Both the position numbers and the translations under genes were made by a program. From assembly GCA_025352405.1 (NCBI GenBank), contig JANXTM010000027.1:1-32692 (forward strand): a stretch of DNA of 32,692 nucleotides. Reading direction: 5' to 3'. This DNA comes from Polaromonas sp. Its GTDB lineage: Bacteria > Pseudomonadota > Gammaproteobacteria > Burkholderiales > Burkholderiaceae_C. Below the pieces are notes generated by a model. That model was not told the origin of the DNA, did no database searches, and saw nothing but the letters and a program-made list of their open reading frames with translations. This document shows, piece by piece, positions 15,734 to 24,448 of this stretch (the stretch's first letter is position 1; every line of letters starts with the position of its first letter).

Positions 15734-18205
15734 ATGTCATTAGAAGTCGCTCCAAGCTCCCCACTCTTACAAAATCTTAATCCCGAGCAGCTTGCTGCGG
15801 TAACACTGCCGGCCACCCACGCGCTCATTCTGGCTGGTGCGGGTTCTGGAAAGACCCGGGTTCTGACCACCCGCATCGCCTGGCTGCTGCAAACCGGGCA
15901 AGTCTCACCAGGCGGCATTTTGGCGGTGACTTTTACCAACAAAGCCGCCAAAGAGATGCTGATTCGCTTGTCAAGCATGCTGCCTGTCAATGTGCGCGGC
16001 ATGTGGATAGGCACCTTTCACGGCTTGTGCAACCGGTTTTTGCGTGCCCACTACAAACTGGCCAATTTGCCTTCGGCATTTCAGATTCTCGACATGCAAG
16101 ACCAGCTGTCCAGCATCAAGCGGTTGTGCAAGCAGTTCAATATCGACGACGAGCGCTTTCCACCCAAGCAATTGATGTATTTCTTTGCCGGTTGCAAGGA
16201 AGACGGTCAGCGCGCCAAAGACGTGTCTGTGCGTGATGAGGAAATGCGCAAAAAAGTAGAAATTTATGCCCTGTACGAAGACCAGTGCCAGCGCGAGGGC
16301 GTAGTTGATTTTGGCGAGCTCATGCTGCGCAGCTATGAGCTGCTGCGAGACAACACACCCGTGCGGGAGCACTACCAGCGGCGTTTCCGGCATATCTTGA
16401 TTGACGAGTTTCAGGACACCAACAAACTGCAGTACGCCTGGATCAAGATGTTGGCCGGGCAGGGCGCAGACGGTGCCGCTGCCCCCACCATGCCCGGCGG
16501 CTCAGTGGTGGCGGTGGGCGACGACGACCAGAGCATTTACGCCTTTCGCGGTGCACGCGTGGGCAACATGGCTGATTTTGTGCGCGAGTTTGGTGTCACG
16601 CAGCAGATCAAGCTGGAGCGCAATTACCGTAGTTTTGGCAATATTCTGGACTCAGCCAACGCACTGATCAGCCACAACAGCAAGCGCCTCGGTAAAAACC
16701 TGCGTACTGAAGCAGGCCCCGGCGAGCCCGTGCGGGTGGTCGAGTCGCCCACTGATTTTGCCGAAGCCAACTGGTTTGTCGACGAGGTCAAACAACTGGT
16801 GCGGGACGGCTCCGAGCGCAAGGAAATTGCGCTGCTCTACCGCAGCAATGCGCAGAGCCGAGTGATGGAAACCGCGCTGTTCAACGCCGGTGTACCCTAC
16901 CGCGTGTATGGCGGCTTGCGGTTTTTTGAGCGTGCCGAGATCAAGCACGCACTGGCGTATTTGCGTTTGCTGGAGAACCCGAACGACGACACCAGCTTTA
17001 TGCGTGTCGTTAACTTCCCACCGCGCGGCATTGGCGCGCGCAGTATCGAGCAGCTGCAGGACATCGCACGCGCGTCCGGTTGCTCTTTAAGCGATGCCGT
17101 CAGCGCCGTGGCGGGCAAGGCGGGTGCGAATTTAGGCGCGTTTGTTGCCAAGATTGACGTGCTGCGTGAGCAGACTACAGGTTCGACTTTGCGCGAAATT
17201 ATTGAACTGGTGTTGCAGCACAGCGGTCTGGAGGAACACTACAAGACCGAAAAAGAAGGGCAGGACCGGCTGGAGAACCTGGCTGAACTTGTCAACGCCG
17301 CCGAATCTTTTGTCGGGCAAGAAGGTTTTGGCCGTGACGCAGTGGCGCTGCCTGTGGATGAACTGGGTGCGTCCATGGGGTTTACAGTACCCGGCCGATC
17401 GCTCAGCCAGTCGCCAGCCAGCCAGGGGCTGAACGCTGCCAGTTTGCTGGACGAGCCCTTGCCCGAATTTCTTGCGCCCGACTCCGAAACCGGTGAAACG
17501 CTCTCGCCTCTGGTGGCTTTTCTGACCCACGCTGCGCTGGAGTCTGGCGATAACCAGGCCAAAGCTGGGCAAGATGCGGTGCAGCTCATGACGGTGCATT
17601 CATCCAAAGGTCTGGAGTTTGACTGTGTGTTCATTACCGGACTAGAAGAAGGCCTGTTCCCGCACGAAAACGCCATGAGTGACCATGAAGGCCTTGAAGA
17701 AGAACGGCGCCTGATGTACGTGGCCATTACCCGGGCCAGAAAGCGGTTGTATCTAAGCCACTCTCAGACCCGCATGCTGCATGGGCAGACCCGTTACAAC
17801 CTTAAAAGCCGGTTTTTTGAAGAGCTGCCGGACGCCGCACTGAAGTGGATCACACCCAAGCACCAGGGCTTTGCTTCAGGTTTGGGCGGATCAGCCAGCG
17901 GCGATACGCCATGGAGTTCTGCTAGCAAATCAGGAGTGGGTGGCGCAAGGAACGATTGGGCTAGCAGCGTTTTTTCTGCCAAATCAGGGCACGCAGAGCG
18001 TTTTGCCAACCCGGCCGTGCCCAGCCAGCGTCAGGCACCCTCGCATGGGCTTAAAAGCGGCATCAATGTGTTTCACGCCAAGTTTGGTGAAGGCAAGGTG
18101 CTGATGCTTGAAGGCAGTGGTGGTGATGCGCGCGCACAGATTAATTTCACCCGGCATGGTGTGAAGTGGCTGGCGCTCAGCGTGGCCAAACTGACGATTG
18201 TTTAG
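15734..18205 (+). CDS. uvrD: UvrD/PcrA-family DNA helicase II
   Basis: The protein has 823 residues, longer than E. coli UvrD (720). Superfamily 1A motifs are in order: Q-motif LNPEQLAAV (15-23), Walker A AGAGSGKT (34-41), TFTNKAAKEM, GTFHGLC, IDEFQDTN, GDDDQSIYAFRGA, ERNYRS, LLYRSNAQSR, TVHSSKGLEFDCVFI and YVAITRARKRLYL. An insertion of about 60 residues (LPVDELGASMGFTVPGRSLSQ onward) lies before the TVHSSKG motif, as seen in Burkholderiales homologues. The C terminus has the tudor-like GINVFHAKFGEGKVL segment found in UvrD/PcrA. It unwinds DNA in nucleotide-excision and mismatch repair. It ends in a hairpin terminator that overlaps its stop codon. Confidence 0.95.
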   Translation: MSLEVAPSSPLLQNLNPEQLAAVTLPATHALILAGAGSGKTRVLTTRIAWLLQTGQVSPGGILAVTFTNKAAKEMLIRLSSMLPVNVRGMWIGTFHGLCNRFLRAHYKLANLPSAFQILDMQDQLSSIKRLCKQFNIDDERFPPKQLMYFFAGCKEDGQRAKDVSVRDEEMRKKVEIYALYEDQCQREGVVDFGELMLRSYELLRDNTPVREHYQRRFRHILIDEFQDTNKLQYAWIKMLAGQGADGAAAPTMPGGSVVAVGDDDQSIYAFRGARVGNMADFVREFGVTQQIKLERNYRSFGNILDSANALISHNSKRLGKNLRTEAGPGEPVRVVESPTDFAEANWFVDEVKQLVRDGSERKEIALLYRSNAQSRVMETALFNAGVPYRVYGGLRFFERAEIKHALAYLRLLENPNDDTSFMRVVNFPPRGIGARSIEQLQDIARASGCSLSDAVSAVAGKAGANLGAFVAKIDVLREQTTGSTLREIIELVLQHSGLEEHYKTEKEGQDRLENLAELVNAAESFVGQEGFGRDAVALPVDELGASMGFTVPGRSLSQSPASQGLNAASLLDEPLPEFLAPDSETGETLSPLVAFLTHAALESGDNQAKAGQDAVQLMTVHSSKGLEFDCVFITGLEEGLFPHENAMSDHEGLEEERRLMYVAITRARKRLYLSHSQTRMLHGQTRYNLKSRFFEELPDAALKWITPKHQGFASGLGGSASGDTPWSSASKSGVGGARNDWASSVFSAKSGHAERFANPAVPSQRQAPSHGLKSGINVFHAKFGEGKVLMLEGSGGDARAQINFTRHGVKWLALSVAKLTIV

Positions 18206-18232
18206 CAGCCATAAGGGTTGCTATCTGTTTTT
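18203..18232 (+). terminator. Terminator of the UvrD helicase gene containing both convergent stop codons
   Basis: TAGCAGCC (18203-18210) pairs with GGTTGCTA (18216-18223), with one G-T wobble, around a short loop, and TCTGTTTTT follows. The first three bases are the uvrD TAG stop. The last three (CTA) are the TAG stop of the minus-strand TPR gene. T-rich sequence is present only on the plus-strand side, so it should terminate mainly uvrD transcription. Confidence 0.65.
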
Positions 18233-18730
18233 AGCTCTGTAATCCGCAATTGATTTGGCGAGGTCCTGATATTCCTCGCACGTCGTATTTCCGCAGATGC
18301 TCTTGAGCTTGGCAAGATGATCTTCGGCTTTGGCGGGCTTTTTATCCATCAGGTAGGCTTCACCGATGTACTCGTTGGCCCCTCGGTGCTCAGAATCGAA
18401 TTTGAGCGCGAGGCGGTATTGCTCAAAAGCGCGCGGCAAATCAGGCGTGGCCTGTTTGCGGTAAGAGTAACCCAGCAGGTTGTGCAGCTCGGCATTGCCG
18501 GGGTGCTCCTGCACCGCCAACGTGAGTTCTGCAATGGATCTCTTGAAGTCTTTGGCTTTGATGGCTTCGCGCGCGACCGTGATGCGCTCTTTGTTACCGG
18601 CTGGCCTGGCCGGCTGGCTGACTGGCTCCGGCGAAGTGGGGGTGTCGGCTGCGAAAGCAAAGCCGACTTGCAGTGCAATAGCGGCGAATACGGCTAAAAA
18701 AAATACGAAAGCCCGGTCAAATAAATGCAT
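18221..18730 (-). CDS. Exported TPR-repeat protein
   Basis: The 169-residue protein starts with a signal peptide (FVFFLAVFAAIALQVGFAFAA, cleavage near residue 28) and a short Pro/Ser-rich linker. It then has two or three tetratricopeptide repeats: ITVAREAIKAKDFKRSIAELTLAVQEHP, AELHNLLGYSYRKQATPDLPRAFEQYRLALKFD, and HRGANEYIGEAYLMDKKPAKAEDHLAKL. A cysteine pair (ICGNTTCEEY) near the C terminus could form a disulfide in the periplasm. TPRs usually serve protein-protein binding; no partner is evident. It is convergent with uvrD, and the two stop codons lie in one hairpin. Confidence 0.8.
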   Translation of the reverse strand: MHLFDRAFVFFLAVFAAIALQVGFAFAADTPTSPEPVSQPARPAGNKERITVAREAIKAKDFKRSIAELTLAVQEHPGNAELHNLLGYSYRKQATPDLPRAFEQYRLALKFDSEHRGANEYIGEAYLMDKKPAKAEDHLAKLKSICGNTTCEEYQDLAKSIADYRAKNR

Positions 18731-18928
18731 GAAACGCTCCTTGATGTGGGGGTGCAGAAAACCTGCTCGGCGGCGGGGGTCAGTTGAGCAAACCGTTGTT
18801 GTTGTTCTGTGCAGCTGCGGTCAGCACGGTAAGGTCACTGCCATGCTGCGCCTTGGCGGTAAGCCCGGCGTCCCGACGCTGAAACCAGACAAGCTCTTTT
18901 TCTTTCCTGTTTTGCAGCTGATGCTGGC

Positions 18929-19762
18929 TCACGTTACGTCCCCAGAGTTTTCACGGGTTGCGGGCTCCAATACAGCTACCTCTGGCGTGGGCCCGGAAGG
19001 GGTAGGCATAAAGCTATCGCGAAATGTGAAGTAAATCGAAGTAAAAAACATGGCCATCATCACCAGCGCTACCGGAAACATTGCCAGCCCTGCAAACATG
19101 GGGTTGCCCAGCAGCGCCGCAATCAGAGTTACCACCACCATAGCCAGTAAAAAAATACCAGTCCAGACCAATCCGTAGACGGTCAGTGCTGCTCCATTCT
19201 TGTAGCATGCCATCAAACTGAAAAATAGACTTTTCACAGGCGATACACCGTGCCAGTGCACCAGGGCTGGTGCGTGCCAGAACAGCAGGGAAAGGGGCAG
19301 ATACAAAGCGAGCGTGACCCACATGGCCATTTGGAAACCGCTTTGCAGCACCATATCTTCCGTGATCTTGCCGCCCACCAGATAGAGTTTGGCAAACTGC
19401 CCGCCGTCTATCAGGCTCGAAATGCCCATCAGCGCAAGGAAGCCGATCGCATACAACGCACCGAGCAAAATCATGGCACGCATGCGCTGTTTTCCAGCGC
19501 GAAAAGCGCTGATCAAAATCGAAGGCATCGGGAATTTCCCCTTGCTGGCTTCTTGCGTCGCAGCCATCAGCCCCAGTGTGGTGGCGGGCAGCAAAGCCAG
19601 CGCCAGCGCCGCGCCGATGAACGGCACCAGCGTGGCGAGCGACAGCAAGGCCATGAACATGAAAAACAATCCCGACATGGCCAGCGGTTGCTGCAAAAAA
19701 GTCTTGATGCCGAGCTTGACCCAAGTGATGCCGGTACGAGCAGGAACGATATTGAGTTTCAT
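18929..19762 (-). CDS. BPSS1780-family membrane protein
   Basis: The 277-residue protein starts MKLNIVPARTGITWVKLGIKTFLQQPL, the pattern of the betaproteobacterial BPSS1780 family (named after a Burkholderia locus; no function known to me). About six transmembrane helices are seen, with clear ones at GLFFMFMALLSLATLVPFIG, MRAMILLGALYAIGFLALMG, MWVTLALYLPLSLLFWHA, LTVYGLVWTGIFLLAMVVV and MFPVALVMMAMFFTSIYF. The C-terminal 30 residues are Pro-rich and soluble. It lies downstream of the homoserine kinase gene on the same strand, a neighbourhood shared by many Burkholderiales. Confidence 0.75.
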   Translation of the reverse strand: MKLNIVPARTGITWVKLGIKTFLQQPLAMSGLFFMFMALLSLATLVPFIGAALALALLPATTLGLMAATQEASKGKFPMPSILISAFRAGKQRMRAMILLGALYAIGFLALMGISSLIDGGQFAKLYLVGGKITEDMVLQSGFQMAMWVTLALYLPLSLLFWHAPALVHWHGVSPVKSLFFSLMACYKNGAALTVYGLVWTGIFLLAMVVVTLIAALLGNPMFAGLAMFPVALVMMAMFFTSIYFTFRDSFMPTPSGPTPEVAVLEPATRENSGDVT

Positions 19763-19934
19763 GGTGTGGATACGCGTGTTGGGGTCTGCAGGTGCGGCAT
19801 AAGTTCAAAATTTATCACAGGCCGTATGACGCCACAGACAATTAGCCAATAGCTGTCAATACCGGCCAACCGTCCGAAGACAATCGGGCAACTCCCAGAT
19901 GAATGGTTGTGAGTGGTTTCTTTTTTTGGAAAGC

Positions 19935-20927
19935 TTAAGTCAGCGCAAAATCAGACGTGATGAAAGTAGCATCCACCGGGACAGTCGCGGTGCTGGTCAG
20001 CCGTTCGCGCAGGACCCGTTCAAAATGCGTGGGGTCGTGGGCTTTCAATACGGCGGCTTCGCGCGGCAGGTGAAAATCCCAGAGCCGGGAAATCCAGAAA
20101 CGCAAGGCACCCGCGCGCAGCATGGCGGGGAGTAGTGTGCGCTCTTGCGCTGTCAGCAGCCGTTGCGATTGGTAAGCCGCCAAAAATGCGTCAGACCGTT
20201 CTGCGTTGTGGCAACCCGTGGTCAGGTCTACACACCAGTCGTTCAGGCAAACGCCGATGTCAAACAAAAAGGTGTCGCATCCAGCGAAATAGAAGTCAAA
20301 AAAACCAGTGAGCTGGCCGCTCTCAAACATCACATTGTCACGAAACAGGTCTGCATGCACGGGTCCGCCAGGCAAGGTTCTGTAGGCTGGGGAAGCGGCT
20401 ATGTGATTTTGATACGCCAACTCACCAAGCAGCAGGCTGCGCTGCTGTGGCGTGACGTGCGGCAACACCACCGGTGCCGTTTCATTCCACCATTGCAGAC
20501 CGCGCAGATTGGGTTGGCGGCGTGGGTAATCTTGCCCCGCCACGTGCATGCGCGCAAGCATGTCGCCAACGCTGGCGCAGTGCGCCGCAGTGGGGGCCAA
20601 CTCACTGCTACCGCGCAACTTGTTGACGACCGCGGCGGGCTTGCCCTTGAGCTTCAGAAGGATTTCGCCTTTTTTGTTGGCCTCCGGGTCAGGCACCAGA
20701 ATGCCGCATTGCGCCAGGTGCTTCATCAAGTGCAGATAAAAAGGCAACTGCGCAAACGTCAGCCGTTCAAACAGGGTCAGCACGTACTCGCCCTGTGTGG
20801 TGTCCACGAAATAGTTGGTGTTCTCAATACCACCAGCGCAACCCCGGATGGTTTGCAATTCACCCACGTTCAGAGTGCGCAAGAGAGCAGCGGCTTCGTT
20901 GAACGAAACTTTGGTAAAAACAGCCAT
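19935..20927 (-). CDS. thrB: Homoserine kinase, aminoglycoside-phosphotransferase-fold type
   Basis: The 330-residue protein starts MAVFTKVSFNEAAALL and has GGIENTNYFV at residues 32-41 as nucleotide-binding loop. The Brenner-type catalytic motif is HADLFRDN (His191, Asp193, Asn198), and the metal-binding Asp211 lies in FFDFYFAG. This is the APH-fold ThrB found in Pseudomonas and betaproteobacteria, not the GHMP-fold enzyme of E. coli. It phosphorylates homoserine to O-phosphohomoserine on the way to threonine. It lies between the BPSS1780-family and DUF2782 genes, near polA, a conserved arrangement; other threonine genes are not in the window. Confidence 0.92.
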   Translation of the reverse strand: MAVFTKVSFNEAAALLRTLNVGELQTIRGCAGGIENTNYFVDTTQGEYVLTLFERLTFAQLPFYLHLMKHLAQCGILVPDPEANKKGEILLKLKGKPAAVVNKLRGSSELAPTAAHCASVGDMLARMHVAGQDYPRRQPNLRGLQWWNETAPVVLPHVTPQQRSLLLGELAYQNHIAASPAYRTLPGGPVHADLFRDNVMFESGQLTGFFDFYFAGCDTFLFDIGVCLNDWCVDLTTGCHNAERSDAFLAAYQSQRLLTAQERTLLPAMLRAGALRFWISRLWDFHLPREAAVLKAHDPTHFERVLRERLTSTATVPVDATFITSDFALT

Positions 20928-20946
20928 GCCTGAAACTTGCTTGAAA

Positions 20947-20972
20947 TAGACAAAAAAAAGAAAGCCGGAAGC
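20947..20972 (-). terminator. Possible weak terminator after the DUF2782 gene
   Basis: On the minus strand, AAGC and GCTT form a 4-bp stem around a 5-base loop (complement of 20963-20975), and TCTTTTTTTT follows at once. The T-run is strong but the stem is short, so partial read-through into thrB is likely. Confidence 0.35.
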
Positions 20973-20973
20973 T

Positions 20974-21342
20974 TCAGAACTTCAACACATTCCAGACGCG
21001 CGAGCCATTGGTGTCGCCGTTTGATTGGGAAGGCGCGTTGCCCTTGGCGCTGTCAGGCGGTTTGACCTCGTAGGCTGGTGTGTTGTTGCCGGTTTTCGGC
21101 TGTACGGTGATGCTCTGGGTTTCGCCGCCTACCCGCACCTCGTCAATGCGGTTGCCCGCATCTTCAGTGCGGATGCGCTGGATAGTCTGATCGGGGCGGG
21201 CCGACTTGGCCGGGGTTGTTTCCATAGCCTGCGTCTGCGCTGGTGCAACTGCGGCTTGAGCCAGGGCTGCCGTCGCCACCGGCAGGGCAAACAGTGTGGT
21301 TATGAGCACGTCGCGAAGTGAGGGTGGCAAAAAAGATTCCAT
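20974..21342 (-). CDS. DUF2782-family exported protein
   Basis: The 122-residue protein has an N-terminal hydrophobic signal-like segment (LITTLFALPVATAALAQAA), an Ala/Gln/Thr-rich linker, and a conserved core QTIQRIRTEDAGNRIDEVRVGGETQSITVQPKTGNNTPAYEV. It ends in GSRVWNVLKF. This core and the position next to polA match the DUF2782 family of beta- and gammaproteobacteria. Function unknown. It is probably periplasmic. Its start is 87 bases from the divergent polA start, and it is followed on the same strand by thrB after 46 bases. Confidence 0.75.
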   Translation of the reverse strand: MESFLPPSLRDVLITTLFALPVATAALAQAAVAPAQTQAMETTPAKSARPDQTIQRIRTEDAGNRIDEVRVGGETQSITVQPKTGNNTPAYEVKPPDSAKGNAPSQSNGDTNGSRVWNVLKF

Positions 21343-21429
21343 GCGACCATTGTAGGCTTGGCATCCCTGCAGAAAAGGGTTTGCGGCAGCTGTTCAGCAC
21401 CTCACGGATATAGCTGACAATTCCACAGC

Positions 21430-24231
21430 ATGAGTACCGATAAAAAAACCCTCCTTCTGGTTGATGGCTCCAGCTACCTCTACCGCGCGTTTCACGCCAT
21501 GCCAGACCTGCGCGCCGACCCAACTGACCCGCAAAGCCCTGCCACTGGAGCCATTCGCGGCATGGTCAACATGTTGCAGAAGCTGCGCAAGGACGTGCGC
21601 GCCGACTACGCTGTGTGCGTGTTTGACGCCAAAGGCCCGACGTTTCGCGATGCTCTGTACCCGGCCTACAAAGCCAACCGTTCGCCTATGCCACCCGATT
21701 TACGTAGCCAAATCGAGCCTGTTCACGAAGTCGTGCAACTGCTGGGCTGGAAAGTCATGGCTGTGCCCGGCGTGGAAGCCGACGACGTGATTGGCACGCT
21801 GGCCTGTATGGCCTCAAAACAGGCGATTGAAGTAATTATTTCTAGCGGCGACAAGGACTTGAGCCAGCTGGTTGATGAGCACATCACGGTGATTGACACC
21901 ATGAACGACAAGCGTCGCGACCTCGCCGGTGTTGAGGCTGAGTTCGGCGTGCCACCGCGTTTGATGATTGACTATCAGGCTCTGGTCGGCGACGCGGTGG
22001 ACAACGTGCCGGGAGTGCCCAAGGTTGGCCCCAAAACAGCGGTCAAGTGGTTGCTGGAGTACGGCTCGCTCGACGCCCTGGTGGCCCGCGCCGGAGAGAT
22101 CAAAGGCGTAGTGGGCGAGAACCTGCGCCAGTCGCTGGACTGGCTACCACAGGGCCGGGCGCTTTTGACGATCAAAAAGGATTGTGATCTTACGGCCTAC
22201 ATTGAGGGACTTCCAGCTATGGAGTCTATAGCAACAGGTGTAATGAATACGGGGGCGTTAGCCAATTTTTATGAAAAATACGGTTTTAAGGGGCTGGTAA
22301 AATCACTGGACACACCGGTGGCCCGGGCTGCATCTGTGCCTGTGGCTGAGCGCGAAGTCATACCGTCTGAACCGGGCCTGTTTGATGCACCAGAGGACGC
22401 ACATGCGCCAGCCAGCAGGCCTGCCCGCACGGTGGTTTATGAAACCATTTTTACGTGGGAAGCGTTTGACAAATGGCTGGCCAGGCTTCTGGCTGCCGAG
22501 CTGGTGGCGGTAGACACCGAGACAACCTCGCTTGACGAAATGCGCGCCGGGATTGTTGGTATCAGCTTTAGTGTTAGCCCGGGCGAGGCCGCCTACATTC
22601 CGCTCACGCACGACTACCCTGACGCACCGCTGCAGTTGCCGCGAGAGGAAGTGCTGGCCCGTCTCAAACCCTGGCTTGAAGACCCCGCCAAACTCAAGCT
22701 CGGCCAGCACGTCAAATACGACCGCCATGTGTTTGCCAACCACGGTATTGAAGTGCAAGGCTACGTCCACGACACCATGCTGCAGAGCTATGTACTTGAG
22801 GTCAACAGGCCGCACGGGCTGGCCAGCCTGGCCGAACGTCACCTGGGCCGCAGCGGCATCAGTTACGAAGACCTGTGCGGTAAGGGCGCGCACCAGATAA
22901 AGTTCAACCAGGTCGAGATCGCCAAGGCCGCCGAATACTCGTGTGAAGACTCCGACCAGACGCTGGCCGTTCACCAGGTGCTCTGGCCGCAGTTGCAAGC
23001 CGACGACGCGCTGCGTTTTATTTACGAGCTTGAAATCAAAAGCAGCGAATCGCTTTACCGCATTGAGCGCAACGGTGTGTTGATTGATGGGCCTATGCTG
23101 GCCAAACAAAGCGGCGAATTGGGGCTGCGCATGTTGCAGTTGGAAACCGAGGCCTATGAAATCGCTGGTCAGCCTTTCAATTTGGGCAGCCCCAAGCAGC
23201 TGGGAGAAATTTTCTTTGATAAATTGGGTATGCCTGTCATCAAAAAGACTCCCAGTGGCGCGCGCAGCACCGACGAAGAAGTGCTCGAAAAACTGGCCGA
23301 AGACTACCCCCTGCCTGCCAAGCTGCTGGAACACCGCAGCCTGTCAAAACTCAAAGGTACGTACACCGACAAGCTGGCACAGCTTGCATTGCCCAGAACA
23401 GGGCGGGTACACACCCATTACGCGCAGGCTGTAGCCGTTACCGGGCGTTTGTCGAGCAATGATCCCAATCTTCAAAACATACCGGTGAAAACCGCCGAGG
23501 GCAGGCGGGTCCGGGAGGCATTTGTCGCACCGAAAGGCAGCATGATTGCCAGCGCCGACTATTCCCAGATCGAGCTGCGCATCATGGCCCATATCAGTGA
23601 AGACGCGGCTTTGCTGCTTGCTTTTACAGACGGCGTTGACGTGCACCGTGCGACCGCTGCCGAGGTGTTTGGCGTCGCGGTGGATCAGGTCAGCAGCGAG
23701 CAACGCCGCTATGCCAAGGTGATCAACTTCGGTTTGATTTACGGCATGAGCAGCTTCGGACTGGCGCGTAATCTGGGTATTGAGACCAAGGCTGCGGCGG
23801 CTTACATCGACAAGTACTTCCAGCGCTACCCAGGCGTGAAAAACTATATGGATGAAACCCGTTTGTCAGCCAAGAGCAAAGGCTATGTGGAAACCGTTTT
23901 TGGCCGCCGCCTGTACCTGCCAGAAATCAACTCGCCGAACGGCCCGCGCCGTGCTGGTGCCGAGCGCGCTGCTATCAATGCCCCCATGCAGGGCACTGCG
24001 GCCGACCTTATAAAACTCAGTATGAACAAAGTCCTGGAAGTTCTGGATGCAGAAAAACGTGGGGTTAAGATGATTATGCAGGTGCATGACGAACTGGTGT
24101 TTGAGGTACCCGAATCCGAGGTTGAATGGGTACGTGTAGAAATTCCGCGGCTGATGGCGGGCGTGGCCGAGCTTAAGGTGCCGTTACTTGCAGAAATTGG
24201 CATCGGGTCGAATTGGGAAAAAGCACATTAG
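21430..24231 (+). CDS. polA: DNA polymerase I
   Basis: The 933-residue protein contains all three domains. The 5'-3' exonuclease starts LLLVDGSSYLYRAFHAMPDLR and has GVEADDVIG and SGDKDLSQL. The 3'-5' proofreading domain has Asp362 and Glu364 in VAVDTETTSLD and a later YSCEDSDQT segment, so it looks active. The polymerase has motif A around Asp710 in SADYSQIELR, motif B RRYAKVINFGLIYG, and motif C HDELVFE (His886, Asp887). It acts in Okazaki fragment maturation and repair synthesis. Length matches E. coli Pol I (928). The proteorhodopsin cassette begins 217 bases downstream on the same strand; no clear terminator was found between them. Confidence 0.97.
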   Translation: MSTDKKTLLLVDGSSYLYRAFHAMPDLRADPTDPQSPATGAIRGMVNMLQKLRKDVRADYAVCVFDAKGPTFRDALYPAYKANRSPMPPDLRSQIEPVHEVVQLLGWKVMAVPGVEADDVIGTLACMASKQAIEVIISSGDKDLSQLVDEHITVIDTMNDKRRDLAGVEAEFGVPPRLMIDYQALVGDAVDNVPGVPKVGPKTAVKWLLEYGSLDALVARAGEIKGVVGENLRQSLDWLPQGRALLTIKKDCDLTAYIEGLPAMESIATGVMNTGALANFYEKYGFKGLVKSLDTPVARAASVPVAEREVIPSEPGLFDAPEDAHAPASRPARTVVYETIFTWEAFDKWLARLLAAELVAVDTETTSLDEMRAGIVGISFSVSPGEAAYIPLTHDYPDAPLQLPREEVLARLKPWLEDPAKLKLGQHVKYDRHVFANHGIEVQGYVHDTMLQSYVLEVNRPHGLASLAERHLGRSGISYEDLCGKGAHQIKFNQVEIAKAAEYSCEDSDQTLAVHQVLWPQLQADDALRFIYELEIKSSESLYRIERNGVLIDGPMLAKQSGELGLRMLQLETEAYEIAGQPFNLGSPKQLGEIFFDKLGMPVIKKTPSGARSTDEEVLEKLAEDYPLPAKLLEHRSLSKLKGTYTDKLAQLALPRTGRVHTHYAQAVAVTGRLSSNDPNLQNIPVKTAEGRRVREAFVAPKGSMIASADYSQIELRIMAHISEDAALLLAFTDGVDVHRATAAEVFGVAVDQVSSEQRRYAKVINFGLIYGMSSFGLARNLGIETKAAAAYIDKYFQRYPGVKNYMDETRLSAKSKGYVETVFGRRLYLPEINSPNGPRRAGAERAAINAPMQGTAADLIKLSMNKVLEVLDAEKRGVKMIMQVHDELVFEVPESEVEWVRVEIPRLMAGVAELKVPLLAEIGIGSNWEKAH

Positions 24232-24386
24232 AAACAGTTGCCGCGCTAGCAACCGTTCACTGCTTTTCCCGGCTTGTCGGACATACCCTTCAAAGTTTGG
24301 GGGAATTAAAACTTGCATAACTGCCTGCTTATAAAGTTCCCACTAGACTTGTAAATATGGTTAGTCTGGACGTTGATCACTGAAAC

Positions 24387-24432
24387 CATGACAGGCAAAA
24401 GACTTAAAAGTCCTTCTTACCAATTGGTCATG
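24387..24432. promoter_or_regulatory. Inverted-repeat region upstream of the rhodopsin gene
   Basis: Three symmetric elements lie within 65 bases of the rhodopsin start. GACTT-AA-AAGTC lies at 24401-24412, and the perfect palindrome ACCAATTGGT at 24419-24428. CATGAC (24387-24392) pairs with GTCATG (24427-24432) and encloses the first element. They could form nested mRNA hairpins ahead of the ribosome binding site AGGAA, or serve as operator DNA. No convincing sigma-70 promoter could be fixed in the 217-base gap after polA. Function inferred only from position. Confidence 0.35.
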
Positions 24433-24448
24433 AAACTTCAGGAACGCC

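Noticed and set aside
18731-18928. A small gene or regulatory RNA in the 198-base gap between the TPR and BPSS1780-family genes
   Set aside because: Only a short GCGTC/GACGC hairpin (18868-18879) was seen. No start with a ribosome binding site, no T-run and no promoter match could be supported.
22303-23334. A 343-residue open frame on the minus strand inside polA
   Set aside because: It lies entirely within the polymerase coding region and shows no domain; the polA frame is complete and has all catalytic motifs.
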